Of a stretch of 64,000 nucleotides of DNA, positions 21,475-30,735 are shown piece after piece. The notes beneath the pieces are model-generated. The model made no database searches, was not told where the DNA came from, and was given only the letters and a program-made list of their open reading frames with translations. Each line of letters begins with the position of its first letter. Within the stretch, counting starts at the first letter, position 1. The DNA lies in NCBI GenBank assembly GCA_016187725.1, contig JACPJE010000012.1:27451-91450 (forward strand), given 5' to 3'. A program made the translations under genes and the position numbers. Origin of the DNA: Candidatus Latescibacterota bacterium. Its GTDB lineage: Bacteria > Latescibacterota > UBA2968 > UBA8231.

Positions 21475-22226
21475 TCAGCTCCCCGGCTTGACCGCCTGCA
21501 CCCGCACGCTGACGAAGGCCCCTACTGCCTCCTTGATCTCCGCCTCGCTCAATCCCTGAGTCTCGGCCCTGGCCGTGGGATCGGCGACGATACAGTCGGC
21601 GGAAAAGGTGTTCTCCCCCATGATGCTGACCTCAGTGAAGCCCGCTGCGCGGATGGCAGCCAGGTATTCCTCCCGGCGCGACGCCCCGGAGATGCAGCCG
21701 GTGTACGCCTCCACCGAGTTCTTGATGGTCGCGGGCAATTCGCCGGTCAGCACGATATCCGAGACCAGCAGCCGGCCGCCCGGCTTGAGCACCCTGAAGG
21801 CCTCGCGGAAGGCCCGGCCTTTGTCAGGTACGAGATTTATGACGCAGTTGGACATGATCACGTCCACTTCGGCCTCCGCCACCGGCAGTCGTTCGATCTC
21901 GCCCAGGCGGAACTCCACGTTTTCGTACCCGCCCTTGCGGGCATTTTCGCGGGCCTTGGCCACCATCTGCGGGGTCATATCCACCCCGATCACCCGCCCC
22001 GCCGCGCCCACCTGTGCCGCCGCCAGAAAGCAGTCGAAACCCCCCCCCCCCCCCCACCCCCCCCCCGGCCCGCCCGCCCCCCTGAATACCCCAACTGACC
22101 GCTGATCCGCTCCGCAGTCCCCCCGGAACAACCACAACTGCCCTCCGTGGCGCAGCACGCCCCCTCCTTTTCGGCGATGGACCCATAGCGCGAGCGCACC
22201 GCCTGCTTTGCTTGTTCGGCGTTCAT
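21475..22226 (-). pseudogene. ArsM-like SAM methyltransferase disrupted at a poly-G/C tract
   Basis: N-term [48 protein letters not shown] and C-term [35 protein letters not shown]... lie in different frames around low-complexity 22039-22080. Confidence 0.8.
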
Positions 22227-22507
22227 CACTGCTTTCCTCCTGTAGTGGGGTTGAAGATCTCCTCCATCATCGGGCCCAGCACCTGCCGCACCATGCCGGT
22301 GAGTTGCCCGGTCTTCACCAGCGACATGCAGCACACCTCCCCGTCCTGCTCCCAGACCACCACCGCCAGCTTGTCGCCGGCGCGGATGCCGGCCCGGTCC
22401 CGCAGTTCCTTGGGCAACACCATCTGCCCCCGTTCGTCGACGCTGACCAGCGCCTCCACCCTGCAACTGCAGGTGGCGGCGCAGCAGTTGTCCTTCTTCT
22501 TGGCCAT
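22226..22507 (-). CDS. AbrB/SpoVT-fold small protein resembling HgcAB-associated protein (HgcC-like)
   Basis: [90 protein letters not shown] coupling to the arsM-like gene. Confidence 0.7.
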   Translation of the reverse strand: MAKKKDNCCAATCSCRVEALVSVDERGQMVLPKELRDRAGIRAGDKLAVVVWEQDGEVCCMSLVKTGQLTGMVRQVLGPMMEEIFNPTTGGKQ

Positions 22508-22520
22508 ATCTTCTCCTTTT

Positions 22521-22560
22521 CAGTTTAATCAGAATATACTGATTTTACTGATACTGTCAA
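22521..22560 (-). promoter_or_regulatory. Sigma70 promoter with 30-bp inverted-repeat operator over the -10
   Basis: Minus strand TTGACA (22560-22555) - 16 nt - TATATT (22538-22533); CAGTAAAATCAG-TATATT-CTGATTAAACTG at 22521-22550. Confidence 0.75.
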
Positions 22561-22592
22561 GGGGCGAGCAAAAAAAATTACGCGGTGAGGTT

Positions 22593-22763
22593 GCAGCGGG
22601 GAGATGACCCTGAAGACCTTTTCCGGGGAGCGGTCGGGTAGGGAAGTCCGCGTGGCCGGGGGTCGGGTAGCGGAGTTATGCGAGCGAGGGGAATGCAACG
22701 CCCCAACGTATGGGGCGTTGCCCAGCGCCTTGGAAAAGGTCGGAATGGGTCGCTCTCCGCTGC
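22593..22763. repeat. Dispersed intergenic structured element, copy A
   Basis: Long inverted ends GCAGCGGGGAGATGACCC..ACCTTTTCC / GGAAAAGGT..GGGTCGCTCTCCGCTGC; shares GGGAAGTCCGCGTGG..GGGGGTCGGGTAGCGGAG with copy B. Confidence 0.75.
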
Positions 22764-22772
22764 CCCAGTGAA

Positions 22773-25700
22773 CTAGGCCGCCATCTGCTCCCGCAGCCGG
22801 CGCGAGAGGATGCGCATCATGGTGAAGGCGATAGAGGAGTAACGCCGCAGGATGCGCTCCAGGTCACGGCGCTGCAGCGAGAGCAGATGCACCTCGGAGA
22901 CCGCCACCACCGAAGCCGAGCGCGGCTCGTCGTCCAGCAGTGCCATGTCCCCGAACACCTGTTTTTCGGCCAGCACCGCGATGGGCGGGCCCTGGGGGCC
23001 GGCGGCGGCCTTGCGCACCTCCAGGCTGCCGCTTACCACGATGTACATCTTGTCCCCCCGGGTGCCCTCTTTGATCACCACTGCCCCCTGATGCACGCTC
23101 TCCTCCTGCATGGACAGGGCGATGTGGTAGAGTTCCTCCAGGGGCAGGGCCGCAAACAAGGAAGAGCCCTTGAGGAAGGCGATCTTGTCCATGGTGGTCA
23201 GGGGCTGATCTGCGCCGCTCATCGCACTTTCTCCTCTCTGCACAAACAATTGTTCCACCAGTTCCCCGGCCTGGGGCGCCAGGGCCTTGCCCGATTCGTT
23301 CAACTGGTCCAGGAGCCGGCTCCGATCCAGGGAAGCCGCCGTCCACACCGCCGCCATCTGGGTCCACGGGTCCGGCGCCACCAGCAGTTCCGCCAGCACC
23401 TCCTCCAGCACCACCCCTCCTTCAGGCGGCTGGTACTCCTCCTGGTCGGCCTCGACCAGGGGCAGCAGCAGCTTGAGCAGTGCTGGGTCACCGATGTTCT
23501 CCAGCAGTTCGACGGCCTGGTCCCGGCCCTCCTGGTCGCTGCCGCCCAGCCGCTCCAGCAGGTCGCTGACTACCCCGGTGTCGCTGAGGACGCCCAGCAG
23601 GCGGATCACCCCGTTCTGCACCAGTTGAATCTGCAGCCGCAGCTGGTCGACCATCAACCCCACCGCCGGCACCTCAGCCCGGGGCTGGAGCAGTTGGATG
23701 GCCGCCAACTGGCGATTGGCCTCCATCAGGCGCGCCCGGCACGAAGCCATCAGCCCGGGCTCCAGCGCCGGGTCGTCCATGCTGATCAGGGCCGCCAGCA
23801 AGCCCTCCCAGGCCTTCAACTGCAGGCCGGGCAGCGCCGCCACCAACTCCTGGCGCTGGCGATCTCCGGCGATGCGCCCCAGAGCCTCGACCGCCGCCTC
23901 CACCACGTCCGGGTCCGGGTCGGCCAGCACCGCGATGAACTCCTCTGGGGTACCTCCCCGCTCCGCCAGGCTGCGGATGGCAGCCTCGCGCACGGCCGGA
24001 TGCGGGTGGCGCAGGTGGGCCCGCACCTGGGGATAACTCTGTGGCATCTGCTGGGCCGCCCTGATCCCGGCGTCGATCTGGTTCACGTCCTCGCTGTCCA
24101 GCAGCTGCTGCACCAGCTGCCGCCGCCGCACTGCCGAGCCCTCGTCCTCCAGACCTTCCAGGACCACGCAGAGTTCGGCCTGCACCGCCGCGTTGTCGGC
24201 CTCCTGATCCAGGCGCGGCGAGACCGCACCGATCACCTCCTGCCGGCGCAGCACCAGGGCAGTGGTGCCCACGCGCAGGGCCAGGGCCCTGGCCGCGCTC
24301 TGCCGCACCTCGGCGTCCTCGTCCCCCAGCCGCGGCAGGATGCGATTCAGGCCCTCTTCCTCGGCGCCGCTGGGACCCAGGGCTTCCAGGGCGGCGCGGC
24401 GGATGCGGGGGTTCTCGTGGTCGATCAGGGGCAGACAGGCCGCCGCCGCCGCCGGCCCGGGACTTTTCTTTATGATTTCGATGCCCAGCTGGCGCACGTG
24501 GTCGTCGCGGTGCTGCAACAGGCTGCGGGCGAACTCCCCCGAGCCGGCGATCAGCTGGCGCATGGACTCCAGGGCATTGGCGTCGTCCACGGCGATGTCC
24601 TGCTCGCGCACCGCCCGGATCAGCACCTCGGTGTAGCCGCGCTTGAGGTACCAGCCCCCAACGACCATCGCCGCGCTCAGCGCCGCCAGGGCCAGGAACA
24701 TCTGCTCCAGGGTGAGGATCTGCTGGGCGTGGAGGGCGCTCAGGCCGGCGCCCACCAGCCCGCCCACCAGCATGAACCCCCCTTCCATGATCATGCGCGC
24801 CCCGTCGCTGTGCCGCTGGGGCACCAACTTGATCAGCACTTGATAGGTGGGCGCCACCACGCTGTCCAGCAAGAGGAAATTGACCAGGTTGAAGGCGAAG
24901 ATGGTCCACAGTTCAGGAAAGAGCCCCCGCCCCCCAAAGGTGGCGCTCAGCGCCAGGGCCACCAGCAAGTACCCCCCGCAGACCCAGGTATAGACGTTGC
25001 CGGCCCCCACCCAGCGCAACACCAGGCGCAAGAGGAAGGTGGTGACCACCAGGGTGCCGATGCCAGTGGCCCCGTAGAAGAGTCCGAAGAAACCGGTGGT
25101 CTGGGCTTCGGTGGGGTAATGGGCCGCGGCGGCCACATTGAAGGCGTAGTGGATGGCCGTGTACAGGGCCAGGATGGCGATGGACAGCACAAAGAGCGCC
25201 TTGAGGTACCTGGAGCGCCCGAAGTAGCGCAGGTTCTCCCCCAGGGTCGCCCCCTCCCCGCCCTCCTCCCCCTGGCGGGAGAACACGAAGTAGCGCCTGA
25301 CCAAGGGGCCCATCAGGGCGACGATCACCCCCAGGTCCAGGGCCGCCAGCGCGTAGAGCTGCCACGACTGCAGGAGCGGCCCCAGCAGGCGGACCAGGAA
25401 CCCGCCGCTGATATCGCCGATGGTGGCGCTGGCCGCAAAGAGGGGGAAGAATACCTTGGCGCGGGAGGTGTAGCAGATGCCCCCGGCCATGACCCAGACC
25501 TGGAAGCCGGCCAGGCTGCGGACCAGTTCGGAGGAGATGAAGAGCCAGGGATAGAAGGCTTCGCCCAACGGGCTCTGCCCCTGCTGGAACTCGCGCCAGA
25601 GCATCCAGACATTGAAGACCAGCACTGCCGCCAGGCCGGCCATCAAGCCGAAGAGCAGGCGCTGGCGGGAGACCCTGGCGCTCAGCACCGACAAGAGCAC

Positions 25701-25901
25701 CATGTTCAGGGAGAAGAACAGGGCGATGGCGGTGTACATCAGCGGCAGCTGGTCCACCCCAGCGCGGCTGTTGAAGACCGCGGCGGCGACGCTCTTGACG
25801 ATGCCGTCGGCGACGTTGGCCAGCAGGAAAACGGCCGCGGCGTGCAGCAGGCGCGGCACCTCGTGGCGCCGCAGGTTGAGCAGTTTGAGCAGGTGATTCA
25901 T
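22773..25901 (-). CDS. Transporter-like membrane protein (ATP/ADP-translocase/MFS-like) fused to HEAT repeats and C-terminal cyclic-nucleotide-binding domain
   Basis: 1042 aa: ~12 TM N-term, HEAT-like repeats (DDHVRQLGIEIIKKSPG.., NPRIRRAALEALG..), C-term KGSSLFAALPLEELYHIALSMQEESVHQGAVVIKEGTRGDKMYIVVSGSLEV. Confidence 0.75.
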   Translation of the reverse strand: MNHLLKLLNLRRHEVPRLLHAAAVFLLANVADGIVKSVAAAVFNSRAGVDQLPLMYTAIALFFSLNMVLLSVLSARVSRQRLLFGLMAGLAAVLVFNVWMLWREFQQGQSPLGEAFYPWLFISSELVRSLAGFQVWVMAGGICYTSRAKVFFPLFAASATIGDISGGFLVRLLGPLLQSWQLYALAALDLGVIVALMGPLVRRYFVFSRQGEEGGEGATLGENLRYFGRSRYLKALFVLSIAILALYTAIHYAFNVAAAAHYPTEAQTTGFFGLFYGATGIGTLVVTTFLLRLVLRWVGAGNVYTWVCGGYLLVALALSATFGGRGLFPELWTIFAFNLVNFLLLDSVVAPTYQVLIKLVPQRHSDGARMIMEGGFMLVGGLVGAGLSALHAQQILTLEQMFLALAALSAAMVVGGWYLKRGYTEVLIRAVREQDIAVDDANALESMRQLIAGSGEFARSLLQHRDDHVRQLGIEIIKKSPGPAAAAACLPLIDHENPRIRRAALEALGPSGAEEEGLNRILPRLGDEDAEVRQSAARALALRVGTTALVLRRQEVIGAVSPRLDQEADNAAVQAELCVVLEGLEDEGSAVRRRQLVQQLLDSEDVNQIDAGIRAAQQMPQSYPQVRAHLRHPHPAVREAAIRSLAERGGTPEEFIAVLADPDPDVVEAAVEALGRIAGDRQRQELVAALPGLQLKAWEGLLAALISMDDPALEPGLMASCRARLMEANRQLAAIQLLQPRAEVPAVGLMVDQLRLQIQLVQNGVIRLLGVLSDTGVVSDLLERLGGSDQEGRDQAVELLENIGDPALLKLLLPLVEADQEEYQPPEGGVVLEEVLAELLVAPDPWTQMAAVWTAASLDRSRLLDQLNESGKALAPQAGELVEQLFVQRGESAMSGADQPLTTMDKIAFLKGSSLFAALPLEELYHIALSMQEESVHQGAVVIKEGTRGDKMYIVVSGSLEVRKAAAGPQGPPIAVLAEKQVFGDMALLDDEPRSASVVAVSEVHLLSLQRRDLERILRRYSSIAFTMMRILSRRLREQMAA

Positions 25902-25935
25902 CGGCGCGGCGCGGATGGAATGCGGCCCTCTCCCC

Positions 25936-26973
25936 TCACTTGGCCTGCTGGTCCTGCCACACGTCGATCATCTTGGGCCCGTCGGCGATGTACTCCTCGG
26001 CCTTGAGTTCGGTCATGGTCCTCAGCCTTTCGGTCACCGCCGCGATCCGCTTGACCTGGGCTTCGATGGTGTGCAGCTTGGCGGCGATCTTCTCGTCGAA
26101 TTCCGGATGGAGCAGGCGCAGGGACTGGGCGCTGTTGGCGATGATGCCCAGCGGATTGTTGATCTCGTGGTTCATCGCCACCACCATCTGCCCGACCACC
26201 GCCAGCCGCTCCATGCGCAGCAGTTCCTGTTCGAGCCGGGCCTGGACGGTCAGGTTCTCGCACACCAGAATGGCGCCCACCACCTCCCCCCGGTGGTCGC
26301 GCAGGGCCGTGGCCGATGCCCCCAGCACCAGCTCCCCGGCCTGGGTGGGGTAGTGCTGTCTGAGCTGGGCGTTGTCCTGCTCCTGGCGGACCACCGGCAG
26401 GCACAGGGACTGCCACTGGACCCCAGGTCCCGCAGGCAGCAGCGCTTCCAGGGTGGCGCCGATGGCCTCGGTCATGCCCAGGCGCACCCCCAGCTTTTCA
26501 AAATAGCCCAGCTGCTGGCGGTTGATGAAGGTGATCTTCAGGTCCTGGTTCAACACCGCCACGCCCAGAGAGATATTGGCCAGGATGTGTTCCAGGTAGT
26601 GGCGGGCGTCGAGCTGGATTTCCTCGGAGATGTGCTGGTGGGTCACGTCGGCAAAGAGCACCAGGAAGGCGCCCTCGGCAAAGGGCGCGCCCCAGACCCT
26701 CACCTCGTAACGGCGCTCGTCCCGCCGCCAGGAGAACATCTCCTCCGCCTCCGGACCGCCCAGGCGCGCCGTGGCCAGGGCCAGTTCGTCCCCCAGCTCC
26801 CGATCGGCGGCGAGGGCTTCGCTCAACCGCGCCTCCAGCCCGGCCCCCCGGGGCCGGCGTATATCGAAGAGGGCGGCGGCCCGCCGGCTGCAGGCCACCA
26901 CCTCCAAGGCCCCGTCCACCATCATCAGCGGGCTGGGAAACTGGTGCAGCAGTTGCTGGATGGCCGTCTCCAT
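25936..26973 (-). CDS. PAS-domain sensor protein with HisKA-like H-box, no HATPase domain
   Basis: PAS segments (YLEHILANISLGVAVLNQDLKITFINRQ), MNHEINNPLGIIANSAQSLRLL H-box; ends ~75 aa later without N/G boxes. Confidence 0.7.
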   Translation of the reverse strand: METAIQQLLHQFPSPLMMVDGALEVVACSRRAAALFDIRRPRGAGLEARLSEALAADRELGDELALATARLGGPEAEEMFSWRRDERRYEVRVWGAPFAEGAFLVLFADVTHQHISEEIQLDARHYLEHILANISLGVAVLNQDLKITFINRQQLGYFEKLGVRLGMTEAIGATLEALLPAGPGVQWQSLCLPVVRQEQDNAQLRQHYPTQAGELVLGASATALRDHRGEVVGAILVCENLTVQARLEQELLRMERLAVVGQMVVAMNHEINNPLGIIANSAQSLRLLHPEFDEKIAAKLHTIEAQVKRIAAVTERLRTMTELKAEEYIADGPKMIDVWQDQQAK

Positions 26974-26981
26974 CGCCCTAC

Positions 26982-27818
26982 CTACATGCGGGGGATGTCG
27001 TCCAGTTCCGCATCCATCCGCTCCATGATCTTGCGTATATCCTCCATGCCCAGGTCCAGCAGCCTCACCGCCGAGGGCTGAAGCGGGGGGATCTTGCGGT
27101 CCCCGCCGCTGCCCAGGGCCTCGGCGCGGCACAGCACGTCGGCCAGGTGCACCACCGCGGTCCATTCGGCGTGGCTGCGCTGCGGGCGGAAATCGTGGTG
27201 GTCGCTGACCGGGGCCACTAGTTTGGCCGGCAGGGCCCACCTCTCCAAAAGCCAGCCGCCCACCAGGCCGTGGTGCGCCCCCAGCACCTCCTCCTCCGCC
27301 TCGCAAAAGAGCAGGTCGCGGGTCTCGACCAGGGCCCGCACCTGGTGGAATTCCTCCTCGAATCCCTGGAAGAGCACCACCTTGCCCAGGTCGTGCAGCA
27401 GGCCGGTCACGCTGAGTTCCTCGACCTCGCCTATCCCCAGTTGTTCGGCGATGAACCCGCAGGTGCGGGCGCAGGCCAGCGAGTGCTCCCACAGCCCGGG
27501 CAGGGCCTCCTCCATGTCTTCGAGCGCCGAGCAGCTGAGCACCAGGCCCTTGACCGCGTCGAAACCCAGCATGGTCACCGCGTGGGTGATGGTGGAGATG
27601 GGCCGGGAGAACCCGTAGAATCCCGAATTGACCAGTTTGAGCACCCTGGCGGTGAGCACCTGGTCCTTGGCGATCTCGTCGCCCAGCTGGCGGCTGGAGG
27701 TCTGGGGGCTGTCCACCATGCCGATGACGCGCGCGATGACCACCGGCAGGGTGGGCAGGTTGTTGGCCCGCTCCAGGTGCTGGCGCACCCGCTCCTTTTT
27801 TTCCTCTAACCCGTCCAC
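26982..27818 (-). CDS. HDOD domain protein
   Basis: NNLPTLPVVIARVIGMVDSPQTSSRQLGDEIAKDQVLTARVLKLVNSGFYG...TGLLHDLGKVVL. Confidence 0.9.
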   Translation of the reverse strand: MDGLEEKKERVRQHLERANNLPTLPVVIARVIGMVDSPQTSSRQLGDEIAKDQVLTARVLKLVNSGFYGFSRPISTITHAVTMLGFDAVKGLVLSCSALEDMEEALPGLWEHSLACARTCGFIAEQLGIGEVEELSVTGLLHDLGKVVLFQGFEEEFHQVRALVETRDLLFCEAEEEVLGAHHGLVGGWLLERWALPAKLVAPVSDHHDFRPQRSHAEWTAVVHLADVLCRAEALGSGGDRKIPPLQPSAVRLLDLGMEDIRKIMERMDAELDDIPRM

Positions 27819-27824
27819 GATCTC

Positions 27825-28121
27825 TCAGCGCCGGCGCAGATGTCGGCGGGCTATTTCCTCGATCTGCCTCATCAGGGGCTGGTCCTGCCAATCGGCAAAG
27901 CGGTGCTCCAGGTCGGCCAGCAACCGGGCGGTGCTTTTTTTTGAGGTCCAGGCTCCCTGCCCCTCGACGCTCAACTCGAAAACCCCCCAGCCCTGCAGGC
28001 GCGAGAGCACTGCCGGCGAGAGCCTGGCGCCCTTGGGCAGCAGGGTCCGGCCCTGCCGGTCAGTCACCGGGGCGGCCAGCAGATCGCCCACCTTGGCCTC
28101 CTGAACGCGGATGCGGCGCAT
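27825..28121 (-). CDS. Small protein resembling N-terminal segments of HD-GYP proteins
   Basis: MRRIRVQEAKVGDLLAAPVTDRQGRTLLPKGARLSPAVLSRLQGWGVFELSVEG. Confidence 0.6.
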   Translation of the reverse strand: MRRIRVQEAKVGDLLAAPVTDRQGRTLLPKGARLSPAVLSRLQGWGVFELSVEGQGAWTSKKSTARLLADLEHRFADWQDQPLMRQIEEIARRHLRRR

Positions 28122-28132
28122 CGGGGACTCCC

Positions 28133-28855
28133 TCAGACAGCGTCCATCAGCTCGGCTTTTTTCCAGTAGCCCTTGAAATGCTCGCGCATCCACTCCAGGG
28201 GCGCCGCGCAGAGGGCGTTGAACCCGCCCCAGGTCCAGTTGAGCGGCCAGTCCCGCCGGCCCGTGAGTTTGAACAGGAGTTCCCGCCTTTCCGGGTCGGC
28301 CAGTTCCAGGCCCCCGTGCAGCCGGCGCAGGGCCCGTTCGTAGAAGGTGGTGATCAGGTTGTAGATGTGCTGCTCCAGCTTTTCCGGCTGCATCACCCGC
28401 ACCCGCGGGCAGAGCATGCCGCCCTCCCGCCGGGCAAAGCCCTTGAGCCAGGGCTCTGGCAACAGCTCTCGGTAGCGCTCCAGTGCCTGGGCGATGCGCT
28501 GGGGGTCCATCACCGCGTAGGTGCGGCAGATCAGCGGGCGCACCGGGTAGATGGTGCAGCGGCGATCCTCGCCCAGGAAGGGGCAGCGGCGGGGCCGTTC
28601 CTCGGTGAAGCTGAAGAGTTCCTGCTGGCGCTGGGGCGAAAAATGGGTGCGCACATGCTCGGCGATGTGCAGGTACTCGGCGCTGTACAGGGGGAACATG
28701 GTGGCCCAACCCTGGTCGAACTCCGCATCGGTCAGGGCGCAGCACTCCCCCGAATTGGCGCAGCAGGTGGAGGGCACCTGGTCGTAGAGGATTTTCAGCT
28801 GGCTGGAGAGGTCTTCGGCGAGGAGCGGGCTGGCTTCCATGTCCAAAAGATGCAC
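28133..28855 (-). CDS. YkgJ-family cysteine cluster protein
   Basis: CCANSGECCALTDAE...RRCPFLGEDRRCTIYPVRPLICRTY. Confidence 0.85.
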   Translation of the reverse strand: MHLLDMEASPLLAEDLSSQLKILYDQVPSTCCANSGECCALTDAEFDQGWATMFPLYSAEYLHIAEHVRTHFSPQRQQELFSFTEERPRRCPFLGEDRRCTIYPVRPLICRTYAVMDPQRIAQALERYRELLPEPWLKGFARREGGMLCPRVRVMQPEKLEQHIYNLITTFYERALRRLHGGLELADPERRELLFKLTGRRDWPLNWTWGGFNALCAAPLEWMREHFKGYWKKAELMDAV

Positions 28856-28884
28856 AACCTCTTTGCCCGGCGCAACCGCCCTGC

Positions 28885-28914
28885 TTGACAGGTTGCAAAA
28901 GCCGCTTCTATAAT
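28885..28914 (+). promoter_or_regulatory. Sigma70 promoter
   Basis: TTGACA (28885-28890) - 18 nt - TATAAT (28909-28914), just upstream of the ORF at 28933. Confidence 0.75.
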
Positions 28915-28932
28915 TCGGGAAAGAGGAAGACG

Positions 28933-29109
28933 ATGGAACAGAAGCGCAAATTCCTCGGGGTGCACTTCCAGTGCTGCAACGTGTACGCCCGCATCTATGT
29001 CAACCCCGAAGGCACGGCGTACAAGGGGAGCTGTCCGCGCTGCGGCAAGCGGGTGGAAGTCAAGGTCGGCCCCGGCGGCACGGACAACCGCTTCTTCACC
29101 GCCCGCTAG
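28933..29109 (+). CDS. 58-aa zinc-ribbon-like protein
   Basis: MEQKRKFLGVHFQCCNVYARIYVNPEGTAYKGSCPRCGKRVEVKVGPGGTDNRFFTAR; strong upstream promoter. Confidence 0.75.
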   Translation: MEQKRKFLGVHFQCCNVYARIYVNPEGTAYKGSCPRCGKRVEVKVGPGGTDNRFFTAR

Positions 29110-30418
29110 CCAATTCCTCCAGCAACCTCGCCGCCGCTGCCTTGATCATCCCCTCGGATTCGGGCCCGATCATCTGCACGCTGGGATAGACCTTGTATGC
29201 CTCGTCCACCTCGTACCCGCCCCGCGGGTACTCCTCGGCAGTGGGCACGTACCCGATGCAGCCGTTGGCATAGCCGCAGAGCAGGGCCGGCTGCAGGGGC
29301 GCCGCCGGCTCCAGATCCAGCTGGTAGCGGACAAAGATCTCCCCCTCCATCCCCAGCAGCACCGCCCCGCCCAGCTGCAGCGCCTGGATCTCAAAAGGTT
29401 GGACCTGCCCGCTCACCCCCTGGCGGGCCAGGCCCCGCATGGCCTCGGCCCATTCGAGGCGGGCCCGCGGCACCCGCTGCGCCCACAGGTCTCCGCCGTC
29501 CTCGGCGATCCGGTGGATCTCCGCCTTCAGCTGCAAGCCCAGTTTCTCCACCTCTGCCAAGAGGCGCGGGGGCGGGTCCATCAGCGGCAAGGGCACCCGT
29601 GCGCTGCGGCAGGCCAGCCTTCCCCCCTCCAGTTCCCGCGCTGAATCCAACCCCTGCAGCACGGCCTCGGCCAGTTCTGCCCCTGCCTGGTCCACCTGAT
29701 CGAAGCCGCCGTGGGCCAGGCGCGGATTGATATCGCCGCAGGCCCCATTGACAAAGAGGGCCGGCCGGCCCGTGCGCGCTTCCAGCAGGCGGGTGGCGGC
29801 CCCGGGAAATTCGGCGCTGAGCTGGTGGTTGCCCTTGCCCAGGATCACCGGGTGGCAGGCATGGCTGAACAAGGTGGCCACCTGGCCGACCCGCAGCACA
29901 TGGGCGTAGTCGGCCACCGGCCCCTCCGGATTGCTGCCGATCACCATCCGCCCTTCCCGCTTTTGCCTGCGGTTGATCCCCAGGTGAGCGGGCACCCGGC
30001 AGTAGGACAGCCGCGCCGGCTGCAACCGGTCGGTGGCGCGCACCGCCGCTCCCACCACCGCCTCCTGCACCCTGGCCAGGTAGGCGCTGTCCAGGTCTCC
30101 CATGCCGCGGAAAGGCAGGGTCAGGGGACCGGCATGGGTGTGGGAGCAGCAGACCATCACCCCGGCAGCCGGGATACCGACGCGCCCTTCCATGCCGGCT
30201 CTGAACTGCTGGACGGCTGCGGCCTCCAGCCCCACCAGGTCGAGGGCGGCCAGGGCCACCCGTTCTTCGCCCTGGGCAATGACCAGCACCTTGGCCATCA
30301 GGGGGTCGCGGATGCCTATTGCCCCGGATCTGCGGCCCCAGTACCCGCCCATGTGGATCCCGGCGGGCGGGGTGATATCGGCGCTGGCGCAGCCGGCCCG
30401 CAATTGGTCTTCAGCCAT
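29096..30418 (-). CDS. Neutral/alkaline ceramidase-like hydrolase
   Basis: LRAGCASADITPPAGIHMGGYWGRRSGAIGIRDPLMAKVLVI...SHTHAGPLT...NGACGDINPR. Confidence 0.83.
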   Translation of the reverse strand: MAEDQLRAGCASADITPPAGIHMGGYWGRRSGAIGIRDPLMAKVLVIAQGEERVALAALDLVGLEAAAVQQFRAGMEGRVGIPAAGVMVCCSHTHAGPLTLPFRGMGDLDSAYLARVQEAVVGAAVRATDRLQPARLSYCRVPAHLGINRRQKREGRMVIGSNPEGPVADYAHVLRVGQVATLFSHACHPVILGKGNHQLSAEFPGAATRLLEARTGRPALFVNGACGDINPRLAHGGFDQVDQAGAELAEAVLQGLDSARELEGGRLACRSARVPLPLMDPPPRLLAEVEKLGLQLKAEIHRIAEDGGDLWAQRVPRARLEWAEAMRGLARQGVSGQVQPFEIQALQLGGAVLLGMEGEIFVRYQLDLEPAAPLQPALLCGYANGCIGYVPTAEEYPRGGYEVDEAYKVYPSVQMIGPESEGMIKAAAARLLEELASGR

Positions 30419-30707
30419 CTTTTTCTTCGGCGGGTTTCTGCCTGGGCCGCTTGGCGGGCGCCTGCTGCTGTATTTTCTTGGCTTCCTGCTCGAGCTGGGT
30501 CAGTTCCTCCCGCAGGGGGGAAAGCTGGCCCCGCTGCTCGTCCAGGGCGCCCTTGGAATTGCGGATCTCGGACTGCAGCTTTTCCTTGGCCTGCTCGAGG
30601 CGCTGGAGCTTGGGTTCCAGTTCCTGCCGGCGCTTGAAGTAATCCGACACCATGTGCAGGATGAAAACCAGGCACCCCAGGGCCAGAACCACGACTACCC
30701 ATTCCAT
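30411..30707 (-). CDS. Small membrane-anchored coiled-coil protein
   Basis: N-terminal TM (MEWVVVVLALGCLVFILHMVSDYF) then charged coiled coil. Confidence 0.6.
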   Translation of the reverse strand: MEWVVVVLALGCLVFILHMVSDYFKRRQELEPKLQRLEQAKEKLQSEIRNSKGALDEQRGQLSPLREELTQLEQEAKKIQQQAPAKRPRQKPAEEKDG

Positions 30708-30735
30708 AGCTGTCCCCAGCTAGCCAGCTGCCCGT

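Noticed and set aside
22640-22660. RNase P-like GGAAGTCCG motif in the dispersed repeats
   Set aside because: Other RNase P helices and length are absent and the motif recurs in two intergenic repeats; treated as part of the repeat core.
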